NCBI GenBank assembly: GCA_000961805.1
Contig: LADV01000072.1
Location: forward strand, 1 to 64,000
Direction: 5' to 3'
Source of the DNA: Peptococcaceae bacterium BRH_c23
Lineage (GTDB): Bacteria > Bacillota_B > Desulfitobacteriia > Desulfitobacteriales > Desulfitobacteriaceae
DNA: 64,000 nucleotides
The position numbers and the translations under genes are program-made. The stretch's first letter is position 1. Every line of letters starts with the position of its first letter. Below the pieces are notes generated by a model that did not search any database, had not been told where the DNA came from, and worked only from the letters and a program-made list of their open reading frames with translations. This document shows positions 43,870-52,265 of the stretch, in pieces.

Positions 43870-44265
43870 ATGGAAAGTTTAGGAACGGATAATTCCCTCG
43901 GGTCTATACGAATTGCTGATGAGGTTGTTGAAGTTATTGCCGGTTTAGCAGCTTCTGAAGTAGAAGGTGTAGTTGGAATGAGTGGGGGTCTTGTGGGAGA
44001 TCTTGCACACATGTTAGGGAGAAATAAAAACCTAACCAAAGGGGTTAAGGTTGAAGTCGGGGAACATGAGGTAGCGGTAGATCTCTATATCGTCGTTGAG
44101 TATGGTGTATCGATACCTGATGTCGCTTTAAGCGTGCAGGAATCAGTGAAGGAAGCCATAGAAAGCATGACTGGGCTCAAGGTTGTGGAAGCAAATGTAC
44201 ATATACAAGGGGTAAATTTTAAACCAGTTTCTGAAATCAAAGAAGAAGATCTTCGTCTGAAGTAG
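43870..44265 (+). CDS. yqhY: Asp23/Gls24 family protein (YqhY-like)
   Basis: 131 residues from ATG 43870 with GGGGTGAG upstream; a longer frame would run into repeat-rich sequence. DUF322/Asp23 pattern: SIRIADEVVEVIAGLAASEVEGVVGMSGG, GVKVEVGEHEVAVDLYIVVEYGVSIPDVALSVQESVKEAIESMTGL, VNVHIQGV-like ending. In Bacillus the yqhY product affects acetyl-CoA carboxylase, and it also lies after accC. Position before nusB is conserved. Confidence 0.9.
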   Translation: MESLGTDNSLGSIRIADEVVEVIAGLAASEVEGVVGMSGGLVGDLAHMLGRNKNLTKGVKVEVGEHEVAVDLYIVVEYGVSIPDVALSVQESVKEAIESMTGLKVVEANVHIQGVNFKPVSEIKEEDLRLK

Positions 44266-44271
44266 AGTTGG

Positions 44272-44300
44272 CCCCCCCTGGAAATGCCAGGGGGGGTTTT
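44272..44300 (+). terminator. C/G-run hairpin between yqhY and amaP
   Basis: CCCCCCCTGG (44272-44281) pairs perfectly with CCAGGGGGGG (44287-44296) around a 5-base loop, then TTTT. The ribosome-binding site of the next gene, AAGGGGGG (44303-44310), could alternatively pair with the C run, so it may link termination with translation. Confidence 0.75.
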
Positions 44301-44316
44301 AAAAGGGGGGCGACAA

Positions 44317-44832
44317 ATGTTGGCCTACGTTTTAGGACTCCTTCTGATCCTTGGCGCGCTATGGATATTAGCCATCGCCACGGGGTGGGGGCTTCCTTAT
44401 TTTCTAATAGCTGAAGGGCTTGAATGGTTAAAGGTCAACCCTTGGGAAAGTACTGTTGTGGCGGGGGTTTTACTCTTGCTGGGATTACTATTATTTATGC
44501 GACCGCGCGAAAGTACAGTTCGTGCGTTTCGAACCCCTGCCAAAGGAGGGGATGTTCGAATTTCTCAGGAAGCCTTGCAGGAGATTATTCTGCGCAGTAC
44601 CACTGCCTTGCCAGGTGTGATTGCGGTTCAATCTAGTTTGAGTGAGCGTGAAACAGGACTTGAAATTATTGTTTTTTGCCAATTTGAACAAGGAGTTCTC
44701 ATTCCCCAGACCTCTGGAGAGCTTCAAACGAAGGTTAAGCAGGATGTCGAACTTTATACTGGAATTCCAGTTTCAGAGGTGAAAGTGTTGGTACGTCGTC
44801 TACAAAAGACGCGTTCAGCACGCGTCCGATGA
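44317..44832 (+). CDS. amaP: AmaP family alkaline-shock membrane protein
   Basis: 171 residues from ATG 44317 behind AAGGGGGG. Two N-terminal membrane helices (YVLGLLLILGALWILAIATGW and TVVAGVLLLLGLLLFMRP), then an Asp23-like soluble domain (VRISQEALQEIILRSTTALPGVIAVQSSL). AmaP anchors Asp23 proteins at the membrane. Its stop overlaps the next start on ATGA. Confidence 0.88.
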   Translation: MLAYVLGLLLILGALWILAIATGWGLPYFLIAEGLEWLKVNPWESTVVAGVLLLLGLLLFMRPRESTVRAFRTPAKGGDVRISQEALQEIILRSTTALPGVIAVQSSLSERETGLEIIVFCQFEQGVLIPQTSGELQTKVKQDVELYTGIPVSEVKVLVRRLQKTRSARVR

Positions 44833-45077
44833 GTGAGTTCTGGTCGAAAATTGGAAACAAGCTTATGAATTTTTTGGTTTGGGCCATTGACAATCATCCG
44901 GGCAAATTTATCGGAACAGCTATCGGGTCTTTAGTGGGGTTATTATTTGTCACGCTTGGTTTTTGGCAGACCCTAGTCTTAGTGCTGTTTGCTACCGTGG
45001 GATTCATCATTGGCAAACGCCAGGATGATCATAAAGATATCTCAACTTGGCTAGAAAGAATTTTGAATAAGTATTAA
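44829..45077 (+). CDS. DUF2273 small membrane protein
   Basis: 82 residues from ATG 44829 on an ATGA overlap with amaP. Hydrophobic middle GTAIGSLVGLLFVTLGFWQTLVLVLFATVGFIIGKRQDD, two helices. DUF2273 proteins commonly travel with AmaP/Asp23; role unknown. Confidence 0.85.
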   Translation: MSEFWSKIGNKLMNFLVWAIDNHPGKFIGTAIGSLVGLLFVTLGFWQTLVLVLFATVGFIIGKRQDDHKDISTWLERILNKY

Positions 45078-45149
45078 GTATTCGAGGATACTGATGATGA
45101 CTTACTATTCGTAGTTTTGAATGAAATTTATTGGGGAGGGGAATTATCC

Positions 45150-45581
45150 TTGAGTCGAAGATTAGCCCGTGAAACGGCATTGCAAGTGCTTTTTCAAAGG
45201 GACCTGACTAAAGAACCGCTGCTGACAGCGCAAGAAGTCCAGCGTTGGGCTGAGGAATTTGAGGTTCCTGAGCCCAGCAGAGCCTTTGCTCAACAACTTG
45301 TCGAAGGTACGATTGAACATCTCCCTGAAATCGATCAAAAGATTGCTTCATTTACCCAAGATTGGTCTCTTAGCCGCATGGCGAATGTGGATCGGAATGT
45401 AATGCGCTTGGCTACCTATGAGGTGCTTTTCTGTTCGGACATACCAGGCCGAGTTAGTCTTAACGAAGCGATTGAATTAGCAAAGCGCTTTGGTGGAGAG
45501 GAATCGGCAAAATTCGTGAACGGAATTTTAGATCGAATTGTGGATAGTGTCACGAAATCTGAACGAAAAGGTTCCGATTAA
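45150..45581 (+). CDS. nusB: Transcription antitermination factor NusB
   Basis: 143 residues from TTG 45150, nine bases behind GGGGAGGGG; ATG-less upstream frame to 45117. NusB fold: SRRLARETALQVLFQRDL, DWSLSRMANVDRNVMRLATYEVLF, DIPGRVSLNEAIELAKRFGGEESAKFVNGILDRI. Binds boxA RNA in rRNA operons. The order nusB before folD is as in Bacillus but an oxidoreductase pair intervenes here. Confidence 0.94.
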   Translation: MSRRLARETALQVLFQRDLTKEPLLTAQEVQRWAEEFEVPEPSRAFAQQLVEGTIEHLPEIDQKIASFTQDWSLSRMANVDRNVMRLATYEVLFCSDIPGRVSLNEAIELAKRFGGEESAKFVNGILDRIVDSVTKSERKGSD

Positions 45582-45852
45582 AGCTAACTTGTAAAAAACA
45601 TGAGTTCTTAGTTTTTGTGCATACAATATTAGTTGTTCTTTGTTTTCTGAATAGTCTGATAACCATAAGAAGTGAAAAACAATAACTAGAGTTTGGCGCT
45701 TCTTATTATATTTAGATCTAAAAGTTAGTTACTTAATAGTTTATTCTGTATTTTTTTTATTTTACAGTAGAAGCTTTGAAGGAAAACGTATAAACATCTC
45801 GAATAAACTAACAAGTATGAGAGAAATTATATTCACATTGAGGAGGAGTTAA
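45582..45852 (+). other. AT-rich gap before nfnA
   Basis: 271 bases, rich in T runs (T8 near 45752) with no gene and no convincing promoter or hairpin. Ribosome-binding site GAGGAGGAG at 45839-45848. Confidence 0.4.
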
Positions 45853-46695
45853 ATGTACCGCGTCGTTAGAAAAAGACTACTAGCAACGGGCATTGCTTTG
45901 CTAGATGTCGATGCACCGGCTGTGGCCGCGAAAGTGGAGCCAGGCCAATTTGTGATTGTCAGAGTTGATGAGTCGGGTGAGCGCATACCGCTTACTGTGA
46001 TGGACTTTGATCGGGAAAAGGGTACAATCACGATCGTTATTCAAGATGTGGGATACTCATCAGCAATCATTACGCGCATGAATGAGGGGTCTGAATTCCT
46101 AGATTTCGTCGGACCCTTAGGAGTTGCCTCTGAAGTTGAAAACCATGGTACTGTAGTGTGTATTGGAGGGGGCCTTGGCATTGCTCCGATTTTCCCAATC
46201 GCACGGGCCCTTAAAGAAGCAGGTAATCATGTGATTTCTGTTTTAGGATCCCGCAGTGCGGATCTGCTAATTCTCGAAGAAGAAATGCGTGCTGTCAGTA
46301 GCGAAGTTGTTATTGCCACGAACGACGGAAGTTTAGGGGTTAAGGGTTTTGTAACAGATGGACTTGCACAAGTTTTGGCTCAAGGACATGATGTGAAAGT
46401 TATTTGGGCAATTGGTCCCATGGTCATGATGAAGGCCGTCGTGGAATATACTCGTCCTTTGGGTATCAAAACGATTGTCAGCATGAATCCAATCATGGTG
46501 GATGGAACAGGTATGTGCGGAGCTTGTCGGATCAGTGTCGGTAATGAAACTAAATTTGCCTGTGTCGATGGACCGGAATTCGATGGGCACTTGGTGGATT
46601 TTGATTTAGCGATCAAGCGTTTAGCTTATTTTAAAGACGAAGAAAATCGGGCCAAAGCTCGGCTGGAATGTGATCATGAAGGGGGGCATCATTAA
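45853..46695 (+). CDS. NfnA/SudB-type ferredoxin-NADP+ reductase subunit
   Basis: 280 residues from ATG 45853. FAD-binding N-domain (VEPGQFVIVRVDESGERIPLTVMDFD), NAD-binding Rossmann (TVVCIGGGLGIAPIFPIARAL) and a C-terminal [2Fe-2S] site with Asp and three Cys in MVDGTGMCGACRISVGNETKFACVDGPEFDG. This is the small subunit of the electron-bifurcating NADH-dependent ferredoxin:NADP+ oxidoreductase, or of sulfide dehydrogenase. Overlaps the next gene's start. Confidence 0.88.
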   Translation: MYRVVRKRLLATGIALLDVDAPAVAAKVEPGQFVIVRVDESGERIPLTVMDFDREKGTITIVIQDVGYSSAIITRMNEGSEFLDFVGPLGVASEVENHGTVVCIGGGLGIAPIFPIARALKEAGNHVISVLGSRSADLLILEEEMRAVSSEVVIATNDGSLGVKGFVTDGLAQVLAQGHDVKVIWAIGPMVMMKAVVEYTRPLGIKTIVSMNPIMVDGTGMCGACRISVGNETKFACVDGPEFDGHLVDFDLAIKRLAYFKDEENRAKARLECDHEGGHH

Positions 46696-48107
46696 TGGCA
46701 GAGAAAGTGGAGAGCACAAAAAAAGTCAAAATTCCGCGTCATGAAATGCCTTGCCAAGATCCTCTGGTTAGGGCACATAATTTTGAAGAAGTGGCTTTAG
46801 GATACACTCATGAAACGGCGATAGAGGAAGCAAAACGATGCTTGCAATGTAAAAAGCCGTTATGCATGGCGGGCTGCCCTGTCGAAGTACTCATTCCTGA
46901 TTTCATCAAGCAAATTGCTGAAGGGGATTTCCAAGAAGCGGGTAGGGTCCTGAAAATTAAAAATTCCTTGCCGGCTGTTTGTGGACGGGTTTGTCCTCAG
47001 GAATCCCAATGTGAAAGTAAATGTATTCTGGGAATCAAAGGGGAGTCTGTAGCAATTGGACGACTTGAGCGTTTTGCAGCGGATTTTGGCATGAAGTCAG
47101 AAGAAGCAGAGTTCGAGAAACCAGTACAAAGCGGTAAACGTGTCGCTATCATCGGAGCAGGACCTGCTGGTTTAGCGTGTGCCGGGGATTTAGCGAAAGC
47201 TGGTCATATGGTGACAATTTTAGAAGCACTGCATGTTGCCGGGGGGGTTCTGATGTATGGAATTCCTCAGTTCCGTTTGCCAAAGGAGATTGTGCAGACT
47301 GAGATTACAAACCTCAAAAAAATGGGGGTAGAAATACTCACGAATCAAGTGGTGGGTAAAGTCACGTCTGTGGATGAACTTATGGAAAATGGCTATGATG
47401 CCGTATTTATCGGTACTGGTGCTGGACTGCCGTACTTTATGGATGTTCCGGGATTAAATCTCAACGGAGTCTATTCTGCCAATGAATTCTTAACCCGTAC
47501 TAATTTGATGAAGGGTTATAAGTTCCCTGAGTATGCTACTCCTGTAAAAGTTGGCAAGAATGTTGCTGTTCTCGGTGCAGGGAACGTTGCGATGGACTCT
47601 GCTCGTACAGCTTTACGTTTAGGCGCAGAAAATGTTTATATTGTCTATCGAAGGTCCCGTGATGAAATGCCCGCAAGGAAAGAAGAACTTGAACACGCAG
47701 AAGAAGAAGGCATTCAATTCCGGTTGTTAACCAATCCTGTTTCCATTGATGGAGATGAGCGCGGTTGGGTTACAGGCTTGACTTGTCTACGTTATGAACT
47801 AGGAGAACCAGACGCTTCAGGTAGGCGTTCGCCAGTGGCTATTCCGGGGTCTGAATTTGAGATCCCTATGGATACTGTCGTCGTGGCCATTGGACAAGGC
47901 CCGAACCCCTTGGTAACAACCTCTACTCCTGGTTTGGAATTGAACAAGCGAGGGAACATTGTTGTAAATTCTGAAACGATGATGACCTCGAAGCCTGGTG
48001 TTTTTGCGGGTGGAGATATTGTAACGGGTGCTGCTACAGTTATTTTGGCAATGGGTGCTGGAAAAGTAGCTGCAGCAGGCATTGATCAATATCTTAAATC
48101 AAAATAA
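46695..48107 (+). CDS. NfnB/GltA-type oxidoreductase subunit
   Basis: 470 residues. Two cysteine clusters near the N-terminus: CLQCKKPLCMAGCPVEVLIPDF and CGRVCPQESQCESKCI for two [4Fe-4S] centres, then two FAD/NAD-binding GxGxxG folds (AIIGAGPAGLACAGDLAKAGH, AVLGAGNVAMDSARTALRLGA) and the final GPNPLVTTSTPGLELN and FAGGDIVTGAATVILAMGAGK. With NfnA makes the NfnAB complex; annotation as glutamate synthase small subunit is common but misleading since no large subunit is near. Named from composition, not from assay. Confidence 0.88.
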   Translation: MAEKVESTKKVKIPRHEMPCQDPLVRAHNFEEVALGYTHETAIEEAKRCLQCKKPLCMAGCPVEVLIPDFIKQIAEGDFQEAGRVLKIKNSLPAVCGRVCPQESQCESKCILGIKGESVAIGRLERFAADFGMKSEEAEFEKPVQSGKRVAIIGAGPAGLACAGDLAKAGHMVTILEALHVAGGVLMYGIPQFRLPKEIVQTEITNLKKMGVEILTNQVVGKVTSVDELMENGYDAVFIGTGAGLPYFMDVPGLNLNGVYSANEFLTRTNLMKGYKFPEYATPVKVGKNVAVLGAGNVAMDSARTALRLGAENVYIVYRRSRDEMPARKEELEHAEEEGIQFRLLTNPVSIDGDERGWVTGLTCLRYELGEPDASGRRSPVAIPGSEFEIPMDTVVVAIGQGPNPLVTTSTPGLELNKRGNIVVNSETMMTSKPGVFAGGDIVTGAATVILAMGAGKVAAAGIDQYLKSK

Positions 48108-48120
48108 AGGAGTGTGTCGA

Positions 48121-48972
48121 TTGTCCCAACTATTAGATGGTAAAGCGGTCTCCAAAATCCTAAAAGAAGAAATTCGCGAGGAAATTGCACAGTGGAGTGC
48201 TAAAGGAGTGCAACCTAAACTTTCGGTAATCTTAGTAGGAGATGACCCAGCATCTGTGGTATATGCACGTTCAAAGCAGAAAGTCTGTGAAGGAATAGGA
48301 ATGGCTTTCGAACTCTTCACCATGCCAGGCTCAACTCCTGAAGCAGATGTCTTGGCACGCATTGAAAGCCTTAATAATGATCAGGATGTTCACGGTATCA
48401 TGATTGAACTCCCGCTGCCTAAAGGAATGAGCAAAGAAAAGATTATGGCTGCCGTCCGTCCAGATAAGGACGTAGACGGAGTTCATCCCATTAATCGTGG
48501 CTACATTTTAAGCGGCGAGGAAGGGCTTTTCCCTGCCACTCCACAGAGCTGTATCGAGCTGCTTCTGCGTTCGGGAGTCGAAATTTCTGGGAAGCATGTG
48601 GTTATTGTTGGACGGGGAGAAACCGTTGGCAAACCGTTAGTTTTCTTAATTCTTAAGCACAATGCAACAGTGACTATTTGTCACTCCAAAACACCTGATT
48701 TAGGGGCATTCACCCGTCAAGCTGATATTTTGATTGCTGCTGTGGGTCGTGCTAAGTTAATCAAAAAGGATATGGTTAAAGCAGGCGCGATCGTCGTCGA
48801 TGCCGGCATTAACGAAATTCCAGAGGGAATCTGTGGAGACGTTGATTTCCAGGCAGTTCAAGAAGTGGCCTCATTAATTTCTCCAGTTCCAGGTGGAGTC
48901 GGTTCCCTAACCACCGCCTTAATTATGCGCAATGTTCTCAAAGGAATCGTTCTGCAGGGGGGAGCGCGTTAA
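48121..48972 (+). CDS. folD: FolD methylene-THF dehydrogenase/cyclohydrolase
   Basis: 283 residues from TTG 48121, behind AAAGGAG (48108-48114). Interconverts methylene-, methenyl- and formyl-THF. Motifs: YARSKQKVCEGIG (catalytic Lys), IELPLPKGMSKEKIMAAVRPDKDVDGVHPINRG, PATPQSCIELL, GRGETVGKPL and PVPGGVGSLTTALIMRNVL. The stop overlaps the FchA start by one base (TAATG). Confidence 0.93.
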   Translation: MSQLLDGKAVSKILKEEIREEIAQWSAKGVQPKLSVILVGDDPASVVYARSKQKVCEGIGMAFELFTMPGSTPEADVLARIESLNNDQDVHGIMIELPLPKGMSKEKIMAAVRPDKDVDGVHPINRGYILSGEEGLFPATPQSCIELLLRSGVEISGKHVVIVGRGETVGKPLVFLILKHNATVTICHSKTPDLGAFTRQADILIAAVGRAKLIKKDMVKAGAIVVDAGINEIPEGICGDVDFQAVQEVASLISPVPGGVGSLTTALIMRNVLKGIVLQGGAR

Positions 48973-49607
48973 TGGATACGAATAAGATTTGGGAGTGGAC
49001 AACGGAAGAGTTTTTGACGGTGTCGGCCAGTTCTTCACCAACACCAGGCGGTGGCAGTGTTTCCGCCTATGTTGGAGCACTAGCGGCGTCGATGACCTGT
49101 ATGGTGGCCAACCTCACAGTTGGTAAAGAAAAGTATAAAGAAGTTGAACCTGAAGTAAAAGAGATTTTGGCTGAGGCGGAAACAGTCTTAGGTTTGTTAA
49201 AGACTGGTTTAAGTCAGGATATCGCTGAGTTCTCCAATTTTATGGATGTTCTAAAATTACCAAAAGGCACGGACGAGGAAAAAGCTGTACGCACTGAGAA
49301 AATGCAAGCGGTCTTAGTCTCGGCGACAGATACTCCCCTCGGGATTTCCCAAAACTGCTTTAGAGTATTGCAATTGGCTCAGAAACTAGCTCCCATCGGG
49401 AACAAAGGTGCCATCAGTGATGTTGGCGTATCCGCTTATTTAGCAGAGAGTGCGCTCAAGTCTGCTATGCTCAGCGTCGATATTAACCTTCCTGGAATTA
49501 AAGACGCAGGATATCAAGAGCGAGTTAAAGCTGAACGTGCTCGACTCTTCGAACAAGCCGCTATTATTTGTGCTGAGACCGTAGCAGTTGTGCAGAGTCG
49601 AATGTAA
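48972..49607 (+). CDS. fchA: Methenyl-THF cyclohydrolase FchA (FTCD cyclodeaminase family)
   Basis: 211 residues. The conserved signature SSSPTPGGGSVSAYVGALAASMTCMVANLTVGKEKYKEVEPEV and GNKGAISDVGVSAYLAESALKSAML mark the FTCD-like cyclodeaminase/FchA family. Coupled to folD. Having both a bifunctional FolD and FchA next to each other points to heavy one-carbon flux such as the methyl branch of acetyl-CoA synthesis, though no other pathway genes are here. Confidence 0.9.
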   Translation: MDTNKIWEWTTEEFLTVSASSSPTPGGGSVSAYVGALAASMTCMVANLTVGKEKYKEVEPEVKEILAEAETVLGLLKTGLSQDIAEFSNFMDVLKLPKGTDEEKAVRTEKMQAVLVSATDTPLGISQNCFRVLQLAQKLAPIGNKGAISDVGVSAYLAESALKSAMLSVDINLPGIKDAGYQERVKAERARLFEQAAIICAETVAVVQSRM

Positions 49608-49608
49608 A

Positions 49609-49781
49609 CTCGTGGTTCGTGGTTCGAACCTTGGACTTTGAACATAGGATATCGAACGTCAAATAAGGGGTGAGGAAAAATATTTCCTTGCCTCTTATTT
49701 CTATTTTCCTTCAAAGCCCCCCCCCGCCTAACTCGTGGTTCGGACTTCGAACATCGATCATCGAATATCGAATATCGATTA
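49609..49781. repeat. TTCGA-type 7-bp repeat element, copy B
   Basis: Left array about 49609-49656 (CGTGGTTCG twice, TTCGAACC) and right array 49732-49781 (GTGGTTCG, TTCGAACATCGATCATCG, ATATCGA repeats). Between them lies a terminator hairpin, 49661-49700. Sits between fchA and xseA. Confidence 0.65.
49661..49710 (+). terminator. Terminator after fchA
   Basis: AAATAAG-G-GG-TGAGGAAA pairs with TTTCC-TTGCCT-CTTATTT with internal mismatches, 49661-49700, followed by CTATTTTCC. Confidence 0.65.
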
Positions 49782-49827
49782 GCTCCCCACTTTTCTTTAT
49801 GTTATGATAGGCATTGAGGTGAAGTTT

Positions 49828-51030
49828 GTGCCAAAGATATGGACGGTATCTGAGATCGTCAGCCAGATTGGCTGGGTTCTACAGGACCGAGTGGATCTGC
49901 AAAATTGTTGGATCAGTGGTGAACTTTCCAACTATAAAAACCATCGCGCCTCCGGTCATTGGTATTTTACCCTAAAAGACGAGTCGTCAAGTCTTAAGGC
50001 GGTGATGTTTAAAAGCCGATCTGAACGCGTGCGTTTTGTCCCATCGGATGGCTTAAAAGTGATGATTCGCGGAAATATCCGTATGTACGAGCGCGAAGGC
50101 ACGATTCAATTCTATGCAGAAGAGATGGAACCGAGTGGATTAGGCCAACTTTACTTAGCGTTTGAGCAACTTAAAATAAAGCTTGCTGGGGAAGGGCTAT
50201 TCGATCCCCTTCGCAAAAAAAAGATCCCTCGTTATCCTCAACGAATTGGGATCGTTACGAGTCCGACGGGAGCGGCGATTCGAGATATTTTAAACATTAT
50301 GGAACGTCGGCATCCCAAGATGTCTTGGGTCTTAGCGCCTGCAGCCGTACAGGGAGAAGCAGCGCCTCGAGAAGTGGCTCAGGCGATCGCCCGACTTAAC
50401 CGCTCTAGGACAGTGGATGTTATCATTGTCGGTCGAGGTGGGGGATCACTGGAAGAGTTGTGGGCTTTTAATACTGAAGTAGTGGCCCGCGCCATTGCCG
50501 AGTCGGTGATACCCGTTATTTCTGCAGTAGGACACGAAACGGATGTGACCATCGCAGACTATGTGGCAGACCTGCGTGCGCCAACTCCTTCAGCTGCCGC
50601 TGAGCTGTCTGTGCCTATTTTGCAGGATTTGCAGTCTCAAGTCAACCAACTCTGTGTTCAACTTCAAAGCGCAATGGGAACCCTAATCGAGGGAAAACGT
50701 CAGACTCTGGAAAGGATCTCTAATAAGGGGCCACTTAAAGATCCCTTATGGCGAATTGATCAAAACCGGCAACGCTTGGATACACTACAGATGCGCCTTC
50801 AGGAAGGCATGACTAGATTTGTGGCGGATAAAAATGGTATACTAAACCTATTCGCTGCCAAGCTGAACCTCCTGAGTCCCTTGGCTATCTTAGGTCGAGG
50901 ATACTCTTTGACTTATGATCAAACAGGGAACCTCCTGCGTTCAGTGGAGCAGGTTGAGTGTCATCAGCAGATACGGGTTCGCCTAGGAGAAGGAAGTTTG
51001 CGCTGCGAAGTGTTAGAGAAGGAGTTTTAA
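49828..51030 (+). CDS. xseA: Exodeoxyribonuclease VII large subunit
   Basis: 400 residues from GTG 49828, giving the family-typical MPKIWTVSEIVSQIGWVLQ start with GAGGTGAAG upstream; ATG 49804 is possible. OB-fold N-domain (NCWISGELSNYKNHRASGHWYFTLKDESSSLKAVMFKS), then GIVTSPTGAAIRDILNIMERRHP, VIIVGRGGGSLEELWAFN, PVISAVGHETDVTIADYVADLRAPTPSAAAEL, and coiled coil. Degrades single-stranded DNA with XseB. Confidence 0.93.
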   Translation: MPKIWTVSEIVSQIGWVLQDRVDLQNCWISGELSNYKNHRASGHWYFTLKDESSSLKAVMFKSRSERVRFVPSDGLKVMIRGNIRMYEREGTIQFYAEEMEPSGLGQLYLAFEQLKIKLAGEGLFDPLRKKKIPRYPQRIGIVTSPTGAAIRDILNIMERRHPKMSWVLAPAAVQGEAAPREVAQAIARLNRSRTVDVIIVGRGGGSLEELWAFNTEVVARAIAESVIPVISAVGHETDVTIADYVADLRAPTPSAAAELSVPILQDLQSQVNQLCVQLQSAMGTLIEGKRQTLERISNKGPLKDPLWRIDQNRQRLDTLQMRLQEGMTRFVADKNGILNLFAAKLNLLSPLAILGRGYSLTYDQTGNLLRSVEQVECHQQIRVRLGEGSLRCEVLEKEF

Positions 51031-51034
51031 ATCC

Positions 51035-51379
51035 ATGAGCAAAGACAAATGGCTCGATGACCTCTTTAATGAACCCTCAGAGGAAATAGTTCTCAAAGAG
51101 GTACTGGTCTTTGAGGAAACGCCGACAGATAGCAAAGGGCAGGAAGTTGAAGCCCTAACCTTGGAGAAAGGGCTTCAAAATTTAGAAATAATCGTTAAGA
51201 CTCTTGAACAAAAGGACCTTCCCTTGGAAAAAGCCTTAAGCCTATTCAAGGAGGGGGTTGGCCTTGTTCAGTATTGTTCTAATGTTTTGGATCTAGCGGA
51301 AAAACAGATGGAAATTCTGCTTGAAGGTCCAGACGGAAAGTTGCAGATAAGACCTGCCAGTTTTGATATGGAAGGATGA
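51035..51379 (+). CDS. xseB: Exodeoxyribonuclease VII small subunit
   Basis: 114 residues from ATG 51035. The conserved XseB core is at about 45-95 (TLEKGLQNLEIIVKTLEQKDLPLEKALSLFKEGVGLVQYCSNVLDLAEKQME). The acidic N-terminal extension of about 40 residues is longer than usual. The stop overlaps ispA on ATGA. Confidence 0.88.
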   Translation: MSKDKWLDDLFNEPSEEIVLKEVLVFEETPTDSKGQEVEALTLEKGLQNLEIIVKTLEQKDLPLEKALSLFKEGVGLVQYCSNVLDLAEKQMEILLEGPDGKLQIRPASFDMEG

Positions 51380-52251
51380 ACCGCGTGTTTAAGGAAACCT
51401 TTCAACGCTATCTCAGCATGATTGAACAAACCCTCGCTCAATTACCCTGGGAAAAGGATGTCTTGAATCAAAGCATGTACTATTCCTTGATTGGGGGAGG
51501 TAAACGGATTCGACCTGTTTTAGCATTAGCTTCTGCAGAGGCTGTGGGCAGTAATCCAGAAAGCATAGTACCTGCTGCTATCGCGCTGGAACTCATTCAT
51601 ACATACTCCCTAATTCACGATGATTTACCGGCCATGGATAATGATGACTATCGGAGGGGAAGATTATCCAATCATAAGGTTTTCGGAGAGGCCAACGCCA
51701 TTCTTGCTGGTGACGCGTTATTAACCTATGCTTTTGAATTATTGGCTAATCCTAAACTCGGTCAACCTGAGAGGCAGCTGAGAGTTATTCGAGAAGTTGC
51801 GCTTGCCGCCGGAAAAGTCGGGATGGTTGGCGGGCAGGTAGCGGATGTTGCTGCTGAAGGAAAATCCCTAACCTTACTCGAGATTGAAGAGATTCATAAA
51901 GCTAAGACAGGTGCTTTACTCACGGCTTCTGCACGGCTTGGCGGGATTTTGGCTGGGGGCACGGAGGATCAGCTTAAGGCCTTGACTAGCTATGCTCAGG
52001 CCTTGGGGTTAGCGTTTCAAATTAAAGATGATATCTTAGATGTGGTCGGAGATAGTGATACTCTCGGGAAACCAGCCGGCAGTGATCTGCGTCAGAATAA
52101 GGCGACTTACGTTTCTTTACTAGGACTAGAGGGGGCAGAGTACCAGCTGCATGCCCAAATTAAAGAAGCGTTGTCCGCTTTGCAGCCCTTTGGCGAAGCA
52201 GCGAGCTTCCTAAAGGAACTAGCCTATTATATTGAACAACGTAAACATTAA
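51376..52251 (+). CDS. ispA: Farnesyl diphosphate synthase
   Basis: 291 residues. Polyprenyl synthase with the first Asp-rich motif DDLPAMDNDDYRRG and second KDDILD, plus GGKRIRPVLALASAEA, HTYSLIHDD and FQIKDDILDVVGD. Makes C15 diphosphate for lipid carriers and quinones. Canonical place after xseB and before dxs. Confidence 0.94.
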   Translation: MNRVFKETFQRYLSMIEQTLAQLPWEKDVLNQSMYYSLIGGGKRIRPVLALASAEAVGSNPESIVPAAIALELIHTYSLIHDDLPAMDNDDYRRGRLSNHKVFGEANAILAGDALLTYAFELLANPKLGQPERQLRVIREVALAAGKVGMVGGQVADVAAEGKSLTLLEIEEIHKAKTGALLTASARLGGILAGGTEDQLKALTSYAQALGLAFQIKDDILDVVGDSDTLGKPAGSDLRQNKATYVSLLGLEGAEYQLHAQIKEALSALQPFGEAASFLKELAYYIEQRKH

Positions 52252-52265
52252 AAAGAGGGTCATTT

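Noticed and set aside
46695..48107. Glutamate synthase small subunit
   Set aside because: The fold matches GltD, but the partner is an FAD/[2Fe-2S] PyrK-like protein and no large subunit is near, so NfnB fits better.
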